Shown here: positions 28,001 to 53,383 of the stretch, piece after piece
Numbering within the stretch: position 1 is the stretch's first letter
Layout of the letters: each line of letters opens with the position of its first letter
Assembly (NCBI GenBank): GCA_030674155.1
Contig: CM060323.1
Span: forward strand, 4,599,703-4,663,702
Direction: 5' to 3'
Length of the DNA: 64,000 nt
Source: Stramonita haemastoma
Taxonomy: Eukaryota; Mollusca; Gastropoda; Neogastropoda; Muricidae
Made by a program: the position numbers and the translations under genes
Notes under the pieces: generated by a model
Databases searched by the model: none
What the model saw: only the letters and a program-made list of their open reading frames with translations
What the model was told of the DNA's origin: nothing

Positions 28001-30837
28001 TGTCCACTCACACTGAATCTATAGGGTAACCTGTGCAAATTTTGACTAATACGGACAGTTGCCTCAGAGTTTTACACAGTGTGCCCAGCGGCACACAATG
28101 GCCTACTCTTCCGAAAAGAGGAACTGGTTTTAATGTATGTATAAGATGTTATGCGTACTTTCGCACACAGGACCTTGGTTTATAGTCTCATCCAAGGACT
28201 AGGCGGGGTGGAGTTGGCACTGATGTTAGAAAAAATGTCCCCTTGATCAGGATTCGAACTCAGGTCAGCAGATCACCAGCACAGGCTTATCCGTCCTCTC
28301 ATGCACTGAGGGGTGGTCATGGGTCATGGTGGATAGTGTGAATGTGTGACCTATGCCTAAAGACAGTGCAAGTTGTGTGTTACTCACTTGTGGCCCCTGA
28401 AGGTCCGCTCTGGCTCCCAAGTGGCCACTCTCCACAGGCAGAGGGTTCCATCCTCACTGGTGCTGAACAGGTGGGTCTGGTGGAACTGCAAGCTGGTCAC
28501 TGTCCCTAGGATGACAAGATTTACAAAACTGCATGTATACACACAGGGGACTGGATGTAAAAAAAAGCACATAGTGCTTATTCCATTATTTTTGATATAA
28601 AGATAAAAAATAATAATAAAATAATCACACACACACACACACAACACACCATGCTAGGTCCAATACTATGATCTAAACTACTGCATTTTATTTTTTTTAA
28701 AGCAAAAAAAAAACTTATGCCTTCCCAACATGATGAAATAAAAAAAAAAAAAATGACAAACTCACAAATGCCAGGATGGTGACCTCATAGTTCTACGTTA
28801 GGAAACTGAAGAAAGTTGCACTGTTTTCTCAGTTTGCCAATTGAATATAAAAATTAACAAAAATAGGAAGTTAAAAAAAAAAGGAATCTATGACATGTAT
28901 GCTGAAAACACAACATGCATGCAGGCAGATACTGAGATAGGCTATGAATACAGAGACACACATCAAAGCAGAAAATGATAAATGAAGGCAGCTGGAATGA
29001 CATGGGTCAAGCTGAAGAGGATCTCCCAGAACCGAGTCCGTTGGAGACTGTTGTTGCAGCCCTTTCACTTTGTTCCCCATGGAATTCATAGGCATATCTT
29101 TATAACTCAAGTAAGTCATATAGAAAACACACTCACACAGATAGATCTTGTTGACCCTTTTTTATATTTAACCACGATGTCCAGTTTTTTTTATGACTTT
29201 AGCCTTTACTTTAAAAAAAAAGTTGGCATGTGATTACCAGATTAACACACACAATACACACCAACAACACAACAACACAAAAACAACAACATATCAGTGT
29301 TTCACTGTTTAGTGTTTGAAACTGGACCTTGTCTGACCAATGGACCATGTGCTGTTCTCTCAAACCTTTTTTAAATTTTTTTTTTATTCAGACGAGAAGA
29401 TGTATTATATACAGGGGCCTTTTTGCTAGTATACATTATAATGATAATGATTGATACATGTTTCCAAAACATAAAAGAATCTGTAGCAAAAAAAATATTC
29501 CACACAAAATTCTGCATAAAAAAACTTGTGTGACTCCATGGAAAATTTATAAACATGATACTTTGATTATGATTGATAGGCATACACAAAAGACTTGCCA
29601 AAGGAAAAAATAAATGGCGCTGAATACATTTAAAAAATACATCTTTAGCAATGCACTCTTCCAAAGAAAAACCAGCCATAATACCACACACTCCACTATC
29701 TGACCTACCTGTAAAGTGTAACTTGAGTGTAAGTGTAAACATAATGATTAAAAAAAAAACTTTATGAACAAGATTCTAATACCTGAATGATGAGACAGCG
29801 TCCCCACCAGGCGACGTTTCTTGAGGCTGAATATTCTGATGATTTCATCAGTGCCTCCCGTTGCAGCAGACCTTTGTCAGACACAGCCACACACCGGATG
29901 CTGCCATTGGTCTTTTCTGTGAAGTCTCCTTCAGCTCACACTCCTGTGTACACACCATATTCATTAATTTCCACTGCAAAAAAATATTCTGTGAAACAGT
30001 TTTAAAACTAACTAGTAAGTATCACTTACAACAAAACCTGGCATTACCAGTATCAGGAGACACTGTCGAAATTATTGACTCGAAATCCTGTGTGATAGAA
30101 GAAACAATTTTGTCTTTTAAATAATATTATTTATTCTCAGGTTGAAATATTTTGTTTTACGTGTTCATTGATGATCAGAAAGCTAAACTTTAAGAAAACA
30201 ATCTATAGTACTTGCAGAACTCTTTTACTGGAAAAATAAAAAATGAAAATTGAAATCAAATAGTTAAAAATAATCATCAAAGAGAAATCTAACTTTTGTC
30301 CTTTATAACAATGTTCAATACTTCTAAGTTTCTGTCGACATATTTCAATATATATATCATATTAATTATAATAAACAAGAATAAAGACAAAAATTGTGTC
30401 TTTCTGACCACTAGATGATAATCATGGCACATTACATTGTTTTACATTTATACTATCAATAATCACTAATAATGTTCAATACTATTTTCAAAATTTTCAT
30501 GGACACACAAAACACACCCTACAGAAACTTGTACATTCTCGAGTTTCTGACGATCCTGATACCAAACTATGCTATGTTTTAAGTTCTACTTAGGCTCTTT
30601 TCTGAGAGGTTCTCTTAATAATTGATCGGATGGACAGGGTAAACTTGTTCACTAACTTTTTTTTTTTTTAACACGCTCGTGTGAAAACCCCACATGTGAC
30701 GTTTGACACAGCGACGGTCTAAATTAAATACAAAACAATAACACAAACAAAACAAAAAAACCAACTCTTACTTCAGATTTTTCGTTAGGACATAGTCCTA
30801 TGACTGTATCTTCGTAGCTTCCAGCGACGATCTCCAT
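20873..30837 (-). CDS. PAK1IP1: PAK1IP1 / MAK11 WD40 ribosome-biogenesis protein, complete copy B (10 exons)
   Basis: Exons in transcript order: 30837-30772, 29943-29783, 28505-28388, 27303-27176, 26119-26031, 25080-25024, 24155-24031, 23223-23133, 22349-22082 and 20943-20873 (stop 20873-20875). The protein begins MEIVAGSYEDTVIGL, close to human PAK1IP1 (MELVAGCYE). Blades follow: GTDEIIRIFSLKKRRLVGTL, EDGTLCLWRV, DKTLRLWNNVTGR, LVSWSPGGLYYVV, VNSIVFISDTVLAYGG and LTLVGSDGTVSLYQ. The tail is disordered and lysine-rich, probably nucleolar-targeting. The family (yeast Mak11) acts in 60S subunit assembly, and the animal protein also binds and inhibits PAK kinases. Exon lengths sum to 1174 nt, two short of a 392-codon frame, and exon 2 (29783-29943) shows two apparent single-base losses. 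The gene is either intact with assembly errors or truly frameshifted. Confidence 0.92.
21925..22070. repeat. ~58-bp tandem repeat, 3 units (copy B)
   Basis: Counterpart of 7030-7192 (ACCCCTACACAGATATTTCA, AAAGGAATCCTTAATCTAAA). Confidence 0.75.
22397..22585 (+). repeat. Dispersed repeat F, unit 1 (copy B)
   Basis: Counterpart of 7515-7705. Confidence 0.7.
22637..22791. mobile_element. 155-bp TTAA-bounded MITE, copy B
   Basis: Counterpart of 7759-7913 with the same length and borders. Several point differences lie in the interior and in the right inverted repeat (GATAGCAGCGAAAGGGTTAA). Confidence 0.6.
23387..23585 (+). repeat. Dispersed repeat F, unit 2 (copy B)
   Basis: Counterpart of 8487-8690, preceded by a poly-C run of about 20. 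Confidence 0.7.
27058..27145 (+). mobile_element. SINE-C 3' end, copy B
   Basis: Counterpart of 12122-12205 (GTGACGCGCTCTCCCCCAGG ... GACATAAAGTGGTAT), followed by an AT-rich simple tract. Confidence 0.65.
27455..27520 (+). repeat. Short dispersed element with GCGCTATATC motif (copy B only)
   Basis: ACATGGAATTTATATAGCGC then TATATCTTG and AAATCAAAGCACTT. Copy A lacks it at the same site. Two more copies are at 38387-38452 (reverse) and 41251-41312. Confidence 0.7.
28078..28290 (-). mobile_element. SINE with the shared core and a third type of head, copy B
   Basis: Counterpart of 12722-12930, with the same order of core and head (GGCACACAATGGCCTACTC ... GATTCGAACTCAGGTCAG). It lacks the extra SINE end that follows in copy A. 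Confidence 0.65.
28518..28620 (+). mobile_element. SINE-A 3' end in PAK1IP1 intron 2
   Basis: AAAACTGCATGTATACACAC, GGGGACTGGATGTAAAAAA and AGTGCTTATTCCATTA. Copy A reaches the matching point (13275-13312) and then enters the gap, so the assembly broke inside this SINE. Confidence 0.75.
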
Positions 30838-31254
30838 TTTTATTATTTTCTAGGACAACTTCAAAGATTTAGTTTACACAAGCACGACCACAAAAATCAA
30901 GCATGGTTGTGAGGAACTGGATTTAACAGTGATTTCCCTTGGACGTAATATCTTTATAGTCAAGTGAGCCCGAAATAAAGACTAAGCCTTCTTCCAATCG
31001 AAATTAAAATTACATGCGCTATCATACAACTTTTATAAATTAGCTAGAGCTAACAACCGTAAATATGGATTATATGTGTATAAGAATAATGTAAAAGTCC
31101 TTGCTGTTTTTCTAGCGTTCTTTTAAAATTTGACCGTTGTTTAGTATTTAGTCACAAAGGTAGATCATTCTGAATCTGCAGCGTGCACCATTTCATGCTT
31201 ATTGTTTTCATTAACCGTTTCCAGTGATATTTTAATTTGTATTTCAAGTTTGCC
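30838..31254. promoter_or_regulatory. Bidirectional promoter interval between PAK1IP1 (-) and TRNAU1AP (+)
   Basis: The start codons of two divergent housekeeping genes lie 417 bp apart (ATG on minus at 30837, ATG on plus at 31255). The interval is AT-rich, with no convincing TATA box on either side and no SINE or microsatellite, unlike almost every other non-coding stretch of similar length here. Both genes are expected to be transcribed from it. The transcription start sites cannot be placed from sequence alone. Confidence 0.6.
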
Positions 31255-45401
<14,147 letters not shown>

Positions 45402-45939
45402 GTAAGTGTGTTCGTATTGTATTGTATTGTTTTGTATTGTATTGTATTGTATTGTTTAACCCTTTGCCTCATCAATTTTCTGCATGAAAGTCAGTTTGCC
45501 CTGCTCCAGGAGGTGTGTTCGTCACAAGAGCAGTGTCACCTATTCGTTTTTCTTTTTCTGTGAAGCGGTGTATTTGTTTCCCTATCCAGAGTGACTTTTT
45601 CTACAAAAGTTTTCCAAGGGCTGCTCACTTGTTCTGTTGGTCTTTACGTGCGCTAAGTGCGCGTTGCACACGACCTCCATTTTTAAGCATCATCTGAAAG
45701 ACTAGACTGTGGATAGTTGGCTGTGGTTGGTTGGGTGTTGTGTGTGTATGTGAGTATCTGATGTTGGGTGTCGTGTTAGTGTGATTTGGTGTTTGTGTGA
45801 AAAACACATTGCTTGCAGACAGTGGTTCCTTGCCATTATTATCATAATTTGAAAATTTAGAGCAAACAGTTTTGGGAAATAATCAGCTAGTTTTGAGTAT
45901 GGTTAGCTTTATGTTTTCCACCTACTTTCATCTCTCACT

Positions 45940-46045
45940 CTAATTAATCCTTCCCATCCCAGCCCAGTTGTGCTCCAGGGAGCTGTGCTATTCATACAGA
46001 GCAATGACCACACTGGACAGGTAAAAGAAAGGATGCGCTAAATTT
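45940..46045 (-). repeat. Dispersed repeat F, reversed copy
   Basis: TAATCCTTCCCATCCCAGCC, CAGGTAAAAGAAAGGATGCG and CTAAATTT: the reverse complement of the second half of the units in the PAK1IP1 introns, so the family is truly dispersed. Confidence 0.6.
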
Positions 46046-47070
46046 CCTCTTGATGATGATTTGGATTTGTGTCGTAAGGCATCTCTCATTCAGAAACAGG
46101 ATTTGTTTGAATAAAGACTGTTGTTTGTTAATGGACTGTTTTCATCATTCTGAAAGCTCTGATCGTTCGATGGTTTGTCATGGCTCCATACGTCGGAGGG
46201 TCTTGCTGAGGGATTTACCTTGCCTTGGTGTTGGTGGTGGGACATTTGCTTGTTGCATTGTGTTGCATTTTTCAGCTGTGTAATGTGTTGTGACATGTGT
46301 GTGTGAATGTAAACCGAGCGATGAGCAGTTTGGGCATAAGCGCTTTAGACATCAATTTGTCAGTATTATATTGTGAATAACCCATCCATCCAGCCAGTGG
46401 GTTGCCTCTGTCCTTTTAGACCACCACCTGACGTTTGATTTGTTTGAAAGTCAAGTCAGGTCAAGTCAATCTAAATCAACTTTAATTCATCCTGAAGGGC
46501 ATTACATACTGACATGGCATAATGATACAAATTTATAAAAACACAGAGTGTACATTTCATATTTGTGGCGCTCCATCACGAATGAGTTGCTCATTGACCC
46601 CAAATATTGCCCTGGAGCCTTAAACGCCTTGGGGTCAAGTCTAGTTTGAGATTTTATTGATTTTAACAATCCGTTTATTTTACTTTGTGATAATATCAGC
46701 ATAATTTTTTTCCTTTTGTTGTTAATGTGTTTTGAAAATACCCAAGCCCTCATTCTGACAACCTTGGTTACGAAAATAATACTTGCCCGTTGTTCATTGA
46801 TTGTGCTTTGCCTGCATACATTATCATTTCAATGGGTAAAACTTTGCACAGAATTGGTCCGTTTTCTATCTGTTTTGTATTTGATAGCCACTTGATTGTT
46901 CATTAAACAGTCAATAACTAAATTGACCTCTGTGCACTCTGACTTATTATTGTGGAGCTCACATTTGTCAACATATATAACTTCAAATAAAAATGCACAC
47001 AACACTCACACTTCATACGGTGCGCCTCTATTCGCACACACCAAACAGCATACACACTGTTACCTGTGAC

Positions 47071-47250
47071 CTACCTTGTGGGTCTGGTGACAGTTGTGGC
47101 ACCACTGAAGATTTTGCAACCAGCTTCCTCCACTTCCGCGGTTCTCGCTTTCCAGTATGTGTTCTCTCGGGGAAGTCCACCAATGATGATGTTTTCCCAT
47201 CGTTTCCTCTGCCGCCTCTTCACATTTGTGAGCACTGGAGAAAGGGAAAG
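47071..47250 (-). pseudogene. 3' end of a non-LTR retrotransposon reverse-transcriptase ORF, degenerate
   Basis: Minus strand: one frame reads NVKRRQRKRWENIIIGG and a second reads KWRKLVAKSSVVPQ. This is the usual C-terminus of many animal LINE polyproteins (RQRKRWEDN..., W-RKLV-KSSVVPQ). The frame change between them and the short length (about 180 bp) show an old 5'-truncated copy. No catalytic domain is present. Confidence 0.75.
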
Positions 47251-47874
47251 ACAGAAACCATGCAAAAAAAGAAAAGATGTTTTGATTTTTGTGTGTGTGT
47301 GGTTAGAATGGCAGATAGCCATATCATTTGAAGCCAGACTTGTCCCCTAGTCACAAGACATGAATAGTGAGTGCAGTTTTTGTTGGGTCTTTTTTTTTTT
47401 TTTTTAGAATGAGATGATATACGAAGTCCTGTATGCAACACGGATATTCTTTCTTCTTCTTCTTTACTTGTTCACTTGCAACTGCACCATCAGATGTGTT
47501 GGGAAAAATAATGGCATATCCTAACCAGCTCCTCGCATGGGCCGTACAGCTTGGTTTGCAGGGTTATCTCTATCGGCCACACAGTCTTCCTCAGGCGCTG
47601 TGAAGTGTGGATCTTTGAAAGATGTGCTCGCCAGCCTAGTTTTCTGTACTGCAGTTACTGAACATGTTAAACACCACACACACACACAGAGTTATCCCTG
47701 CCCAAAATTCTATGGAAAAAGCCACTCTCATAAGGGCCTGGGAAACAAATACACTTGCAGACTGAAAAATGTCTAAGAAATGGGTTGTGCCGCACATGTG
47801 GCATTGTGGGACAGCAGCCTTGGATTTCACATAGAGAAATCTGCTGTAACTGAAAAGCTTCTGCGATGTGATAC

Positions 47875-48295
47875 CCGCCTGGTTCAGTGGATCAATGGTC
47901 TAGAGGTAACGCACCTTCCTAGAAAGCAAAAAATCTGGGTTCAAAGTGTGAGGTAGTTCAATCCCTGTTTGGGCCCGAAACTTTCCCCCCCATCCTTTAG
48001 ACCGTGACTGATGGTCTGGGTGCTAGTCTTTCGGATGAGACAATAAACTGATGTCCATGTGTTATACATATTTAGCACATGTAAAAGAACCCACAGCAAC
48101 AAGAGAGTTGTCCCTGGAAAATTCTGTAAAAAAAAAAGCCCACTGATAGGGAAACAAATGCAGTTGCAGACAGAAAGAAAAATAATAATGGGTGGCTTTG
48201 GTCTAGTGTCGACGCGCTCTCCCTGGGGAGAGCAGCCTGAATTTCCTGTACAGAAATCTGCCGTGACTTGAAGTGGTATACATACAATACAGTAC
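47875..48295 (+). mobile_element. SINE-C, tRNA-like head with a distinct body
   Basis: The head carries CTGGTTCAGTGGATCAATGG and a B-box-like GGGTTCAAAG. The body reads TCTTTCGGATGAGACAATAA, AGAACCCACAGCAACAAGAG and GGGAAACAAATGCAGTTGCA. The 3' end is GACGCGCTCTCCCTGGGGAG ... CCGTGACTTGAAGTGGTAT. The same 3' end recurs at 12122-12205 and 27058-27145, and a shorter piece occurs at 47800-47860. Confidence 0.65.
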
Positions 48296-48473
48296 ATGAG
48301 CAGTCAGATGCCAGAGAATTGTGAGGTAGGATGATCAGCTGGTGATTGTTTGTGCAGATGGTACACAGAATATGAGGATCATACTGTGAATGTTGTGTTC
48401 AAAATAAAATTCTTTTGAGGTTGATTGATGAATTGATGTGATTTTTTTCCCCTCCTGTTTCTGAAAGTGTGTG

Positions 48474-48536
<63 letters not shown>

Positions 48537-48537
48537 A
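48474..48537. repeat. (GTCT)n tract
   Basis: About 15 units of the tetranucleotide GTCT. Confidence 0.95.
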
Positions 48538-48634
48538 TATGAGTGAAAGGAAGAGAGAAAGAGAACGTGTGTGCGTGGGTGTGGCCATAGGTATGGGAGC
48601 TTTGTCCACTGAGTTTGTGTGTGTGGTGTGTGTG

Positions 48635-48875
48635 TAAAGCCCTGTGTGCAAATGCACACATAACATCACATACACACATTAAAAACCTGTTCCACTATTC
48701 AGAAGAGTGGGCCATTGTGTGGCAGTAGGAATGGATAGATGCACAGGTGTTGTGTTTAGACACCATCCCTGAAGTTGGAATGCAGCTAAAGGAGGGTGAA
48801 AACAGTGGTATAATATACACAGAATCTCACCATTGGTGAACCTGGAAACATGAGCCAGGGAATGAAAAAAAATAT
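48635..48875 (+). mobile_element. SINE-B fragment (core and tail)
   Basis: GCCCTGTGTGCAAATGCACA, then AGAGTGGGCCATTGTGTGGC, then GTGTTTAGACACCATCCCTG and CCATTGGTGAACCTGGAAAC. This is the same core-to-tail order as at 1350-1640, and the head is absent. Confidence 0.65.
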
Positions 48876-48959
48876 ATAGTGCATTCTTTCTTTTAGAGTT
48901 CAATTTAAACCATAAGATATAACTAAGTGGGTCTTTCTTTTGCCCCACATTTTGATCCT

Positions 48960-49630
48960 TGAGGTTAAAGTAGATGTTAATGTTCTGTCTTTTAAGTCAG
49001 CAGTTTAACCCTTTAAATGTAAGTGGATCAGGATTGTCTGTCTTTGGCTTTAGTAATCTAACCTTTTTGGTGAAACATGAAAGTAGATAAAGTGTTCCTT
49101 TATTTTTGGCCCAACAAGTTAACCCTTTAGATATAAAGACATTACTATGTGTTTGTTAACTTTTTTACCCTCCAGTTAATTCAACCTTGAGATGTCACAA
49201 TTGTGTTTCTTTGTGTTCCCCAGTTTAAGCCTTTAAAGATAGTTGGATCATAATTGTCTATTTTTTTTGTTCAACAATTTAACCCTTTTGTTGCCACTAT
49301 ATATTGTCTTTCTTTTGTTCAACAGTTTAACCCTTTAGAGGTAGGAGTTGGATCATAATTGTCTTTCTTTTCGTTCAACAATTTAACCCTTCAAGGTAGT
49401 TGGATTAACTTAAGTTCTTTGTGTTCCACAGTGTAGTCATTCAGATGGAAATAGAGGATAATGTTCTTTCTTTGTCTTCAACAGTTCAACCCTTCAGAAT
49501 GATGTAAGTAGATAATCATGTTCTTTCTGTTTTTCCTTTCTTTTTAACCCTTTGATCAACACTCTGACTCTTTAGATGTAAACAGATAATGTTCTTTCTC
49601 TTAGTTCAGGATTTAGATGTTCAGATGTAA
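48960..49630. repeat. Degenerate ~60-70-bp tandem array with TTTAACCCTTT motif
   Basis: About nine irregular units built from CAGTTTAACCCTTTAGAT, GTAAGTAGATAATG and TTCTTTCTTTTGTTCAACA. No coding capacity. The repetition is old. Confidence 0.7.
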
Positions 49631-49994
49631 GTAGACATGAGGGGGGGGGGTGGGGGGGGGGCGTTTGTTGTTTTTTTTTTTTGGGGGGGGGGTTGGCTTT
49701 TTTGTTGGCTTTTTGTTTTTTGTCAATTAATATTGTGTTAGGGTTGTGTATCAACACTGGTAATTATGGCCTTTGCAGTTAGCATGATGATAGAATGATT
49801 GACTGCTCATCCCCTGGTTAATTTGTTTTGTTTTTCTTGCACAATTGCTGTTCTATATTATATAGGAATTTTGTGGCACCCTTGCATGTTGGTTTGCATG
49901 CATTTGCATAAATATCCGCATGCATGCACAGCTTACGCACATACATGTGGGTGGTACGTTCATGCTTGTACACAGATGTTCATAAAGGCATGTA

Positions 49995-50005
49995 CATGTG
50001 TGCAT

Positions 50006-50067
<62 letters not shown>

Positions 50068-50157
50068 TATATGGAGAGAGACAGACAGATGATTGCGCAT
50101 ACCACATACCGTATGTTTGGCTCAGCATAAACACATCATGCATACACACACAATTTG

Positions 50158-50244
<87 letters not shown>

Positions 50245-50245
50245 G
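49995..50245. repeat. (CA)n and (CT)n tracts
   Basis: About 55 bp of CA (50007-50064) and about 80 bp of CT (50160-50243), separated by unique sequence. Confidence 0.95.
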
Positions 50246-50551
50246 CAGTAAATGCCACACTGTAGAATCAAGCAAGACATTGACTTGAATATAATATATT
50301 TATTTCTTTGATTTCCATAGACTGGTTTGATAAGAACACATACATATCGTGCACCATAATATGCAGAAGTTGCATGTACATTGAATATTTCAATCAAAAT
50401 GAGAAGGAAAAAAAATCCGCTTTAAAATCTTGCGATTATATTCACCACCTATCAATTATATCACCAAATCTTTTGTACAATGTTCATCATAAAAAAAATG
50501 ATGAAAAGGAATGTTTATTCACACGCACACACACACGCACGCACGCATGCA

Positions 50552-50583
<32 letters not shown>

Positions 50584-51059
50584 CCATGCACATACACCAA
50601 CCAAAACCCCAGTAAGGGTGACTTTTGGTTTTACTCCTTCAATAACTGAACTGTAGGTGATAGAGTTTACAACTGGTGAGGATGGTATTAAAAATCTGTA
50701 AGAAAATATTTTTTATTTCAAATATTTTCGTGGCAGAGCAGAATCGCTGATTACTTTTTCTTAGCGGCATCAGCAATGTACAAAATTGATACAAAGTCAT
50801 AAAATCACAGGAAGGTTATGTGTGTGACCATATCTCCCAAAATGAGTCGCTAGCATGTTTTTGTTTGGGAAAAAAAAAAGCAACAACAAAAAAATGGTTA
50901 AAAGACATGCACGTAACTAACATCTTTAGAAATACTAACCATTACAATGATATAAAGATGAGTAAGTAACATAAAGGGTCATTACAGGAGCATTTTCTTC
51001 TGCATCCTGTATCAGGGGAATTCTATGATCATTGTGAACAATTACTGTGAAGATGTCTC

Positions 51060-51062
51060 AAC

Positions 51063-51124
<62 letters not shown>

Positions 51125-51206
51125 GCAGTGACTAGGGTTCATTTCAAGGTAGACGGTCACGGTCCTATTTATGCAGTGTCGCTCACCGTCTCTCTCTCTC
51201 TCTCTC

Positions 51207-51247
<41 letters not shown>

Positions 51248-51793
51248 TCTCTCTCTCTCTCTCTCAGTGACTGGCATATATATATTTCGAGGCAGAAGCA
51301 GTCCCATGACGCAGCACTTATACCATAACCCTGAACAACCGTGAAGTGGCAAAGATAATAAGCAGGTACACTACAGATCTGTACACTACAAGGTTCATGA
51401 TTAGCCCAACACTGACACACCACTTCTGTCATTTGGGGTCTGTTTATAGCTGGTGTGTTTGCACAACAGACAAAATAACCGGTACAAAGTCGGTCACCCA
51501 GTTTTATATGTTTGTGTCTTTCTTTGCCATATATATTCGAAGTTGCTAAGCATCAAGTGAAAATTCATATCTGTGCCTCACTTTCTGTAGTGTGCACTTC
51601 AAGCATTAAATGCAGGAAATAACCAACAAAAAAAAAGCATCTTTACAAAAATCAAAACAAGAAAACAAACAAACAAACAAAATTCAAGTCATACCCAAGA
51701 ATTGAATAATTAAAAGAAAACTATTGAACTGTTCTTAGCATGCATATTAAAAAATATTCTTCTTCATTCTCTCTCCTCTCTCTCTCCTCTCTC

Positions 51794-51890
<97 letters not shown>

Positions 51891-52184
51891 TTGTGTTGGT
51901 GTGGTGTGTGTGTATGTGTGTGTTAAGAGCACTGCAGAGTTTGCGAGTCATTCCTGAGTCGCTGCAGTGCTCAATGTAAGTGTTTTTTTGTAGCAAAACA
52001 AAATTACATCGAGTCCCAAGTATCCAGTATGAGAGAGACAGACAAACAAAAAGACGGACAGACAGACAACACGTAGAATTTCATAACTAGTTCCTTATTT
52101 CACACAGCCGAAGCATGAATAGATTCTCACATGCAGGATGTGTAAATGTGGTGGGTTTATCATTGAAATAGATCCCCAGGCAAA

Positions 52185-52269
<85 letters not shown>

Positions 52270-52305
52270 GAATAAATAAAAAATAAATAAACTAAATCCC
52301 CTGAA

Positions 52306-52375
<70 letters not shown>

Positions 52376-52430
52376 GAATAAATAAAAAAAATAAACGAAA
52401 TCCCCTCTCTCTCTCTCTCTCTGTAAGAGG
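51060..52430. repeat. Cluster of (CA)n and (CT)n tracts
   Basis: CA at 51063-51121; CT at 51190-51266, 51770-51885, 52193-52266, 52307-52372 and 52406-52422. Two CT tracts are followed by the same AAAGAATAAATAAA (52266 and 52372), which looks like a local duplication. Confidence 0.95.
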
Positions 52431-53067
52431 AAGCATCCGCGTCACGTCACTAGGCTAACAGGCCCATTAATACCTCGATCAATCCATTCAAATTTCCCCA
52501 TCTGTTCCCACGCTCGCTATAACCGATCGCTCTAATGGCATGATCTGTTTTGTTGTGTGAGGCAATCCCGGGACAAACTCATTGAGTTTTCCTCCCCTAT
52601 CATAATCAGAAAATCGATACACACACGCGAGGCAATCCTGGTGATTGAACTATTTTTGTCCGATATGAAGACACATCAATGGGCATGTGCCAAGCCTGTG
52701 GAAGGATAGAGTCATCAGTGTTTGTGTTTGTTAACAAAACTTGTTACTCTCCTAGTTTTCGAGAGGGAGTGGGCGGGGGGGGGGGGGGGTGGGGGGGGGG
52801 GTGACGTGTTTTCTATGTGTTTGTTTGTTTGTTACCGTGTTCGATCTGATGGAGTCAGAGTGTTTGTTAACTCATAAAGCTTGTTCCTAGTTTCGTGGGG
52901 GCTTTTTTTTTTGTTTGTTTGTTTTTTTTTACCTTACTTGCTCGTTTGTTTGTTCCTGTTTTTTCTTTGTTTTGTTTTTTCTTTTTCTTTTTTGTCCCCC
53001 CCCCAGTTTTCGCCCCCTCCTCAAACTCTTTATTAGCTGCTTCCTGATTATGTGTGTGTGTGTGTGT

Positions 53068-53102
<35 letters not shown>

Positions 53103-53330
53103 ATTGTGTGTGAGTGTGCGCATGAGTGTTTGATTGTGTGTATGTGTTTGTGTGTGTTGTGTGTGTGCATGCGTGCGTGTGTGTGTGGTGTGTGACCCCA
53201 ACGCACTTCTTGGGCTAGGCTATAACAAACATGCATTAACAATGAAAAGCAAACAAGAGAAGTTTTCGATCCTTATCCTATATCCTTACCCCCCCCCCCC
53301 CCCCCCCCTCTCTCTCTCCTCTCTCTCTCC

Positions 53331-53383
<53 letters not shown>

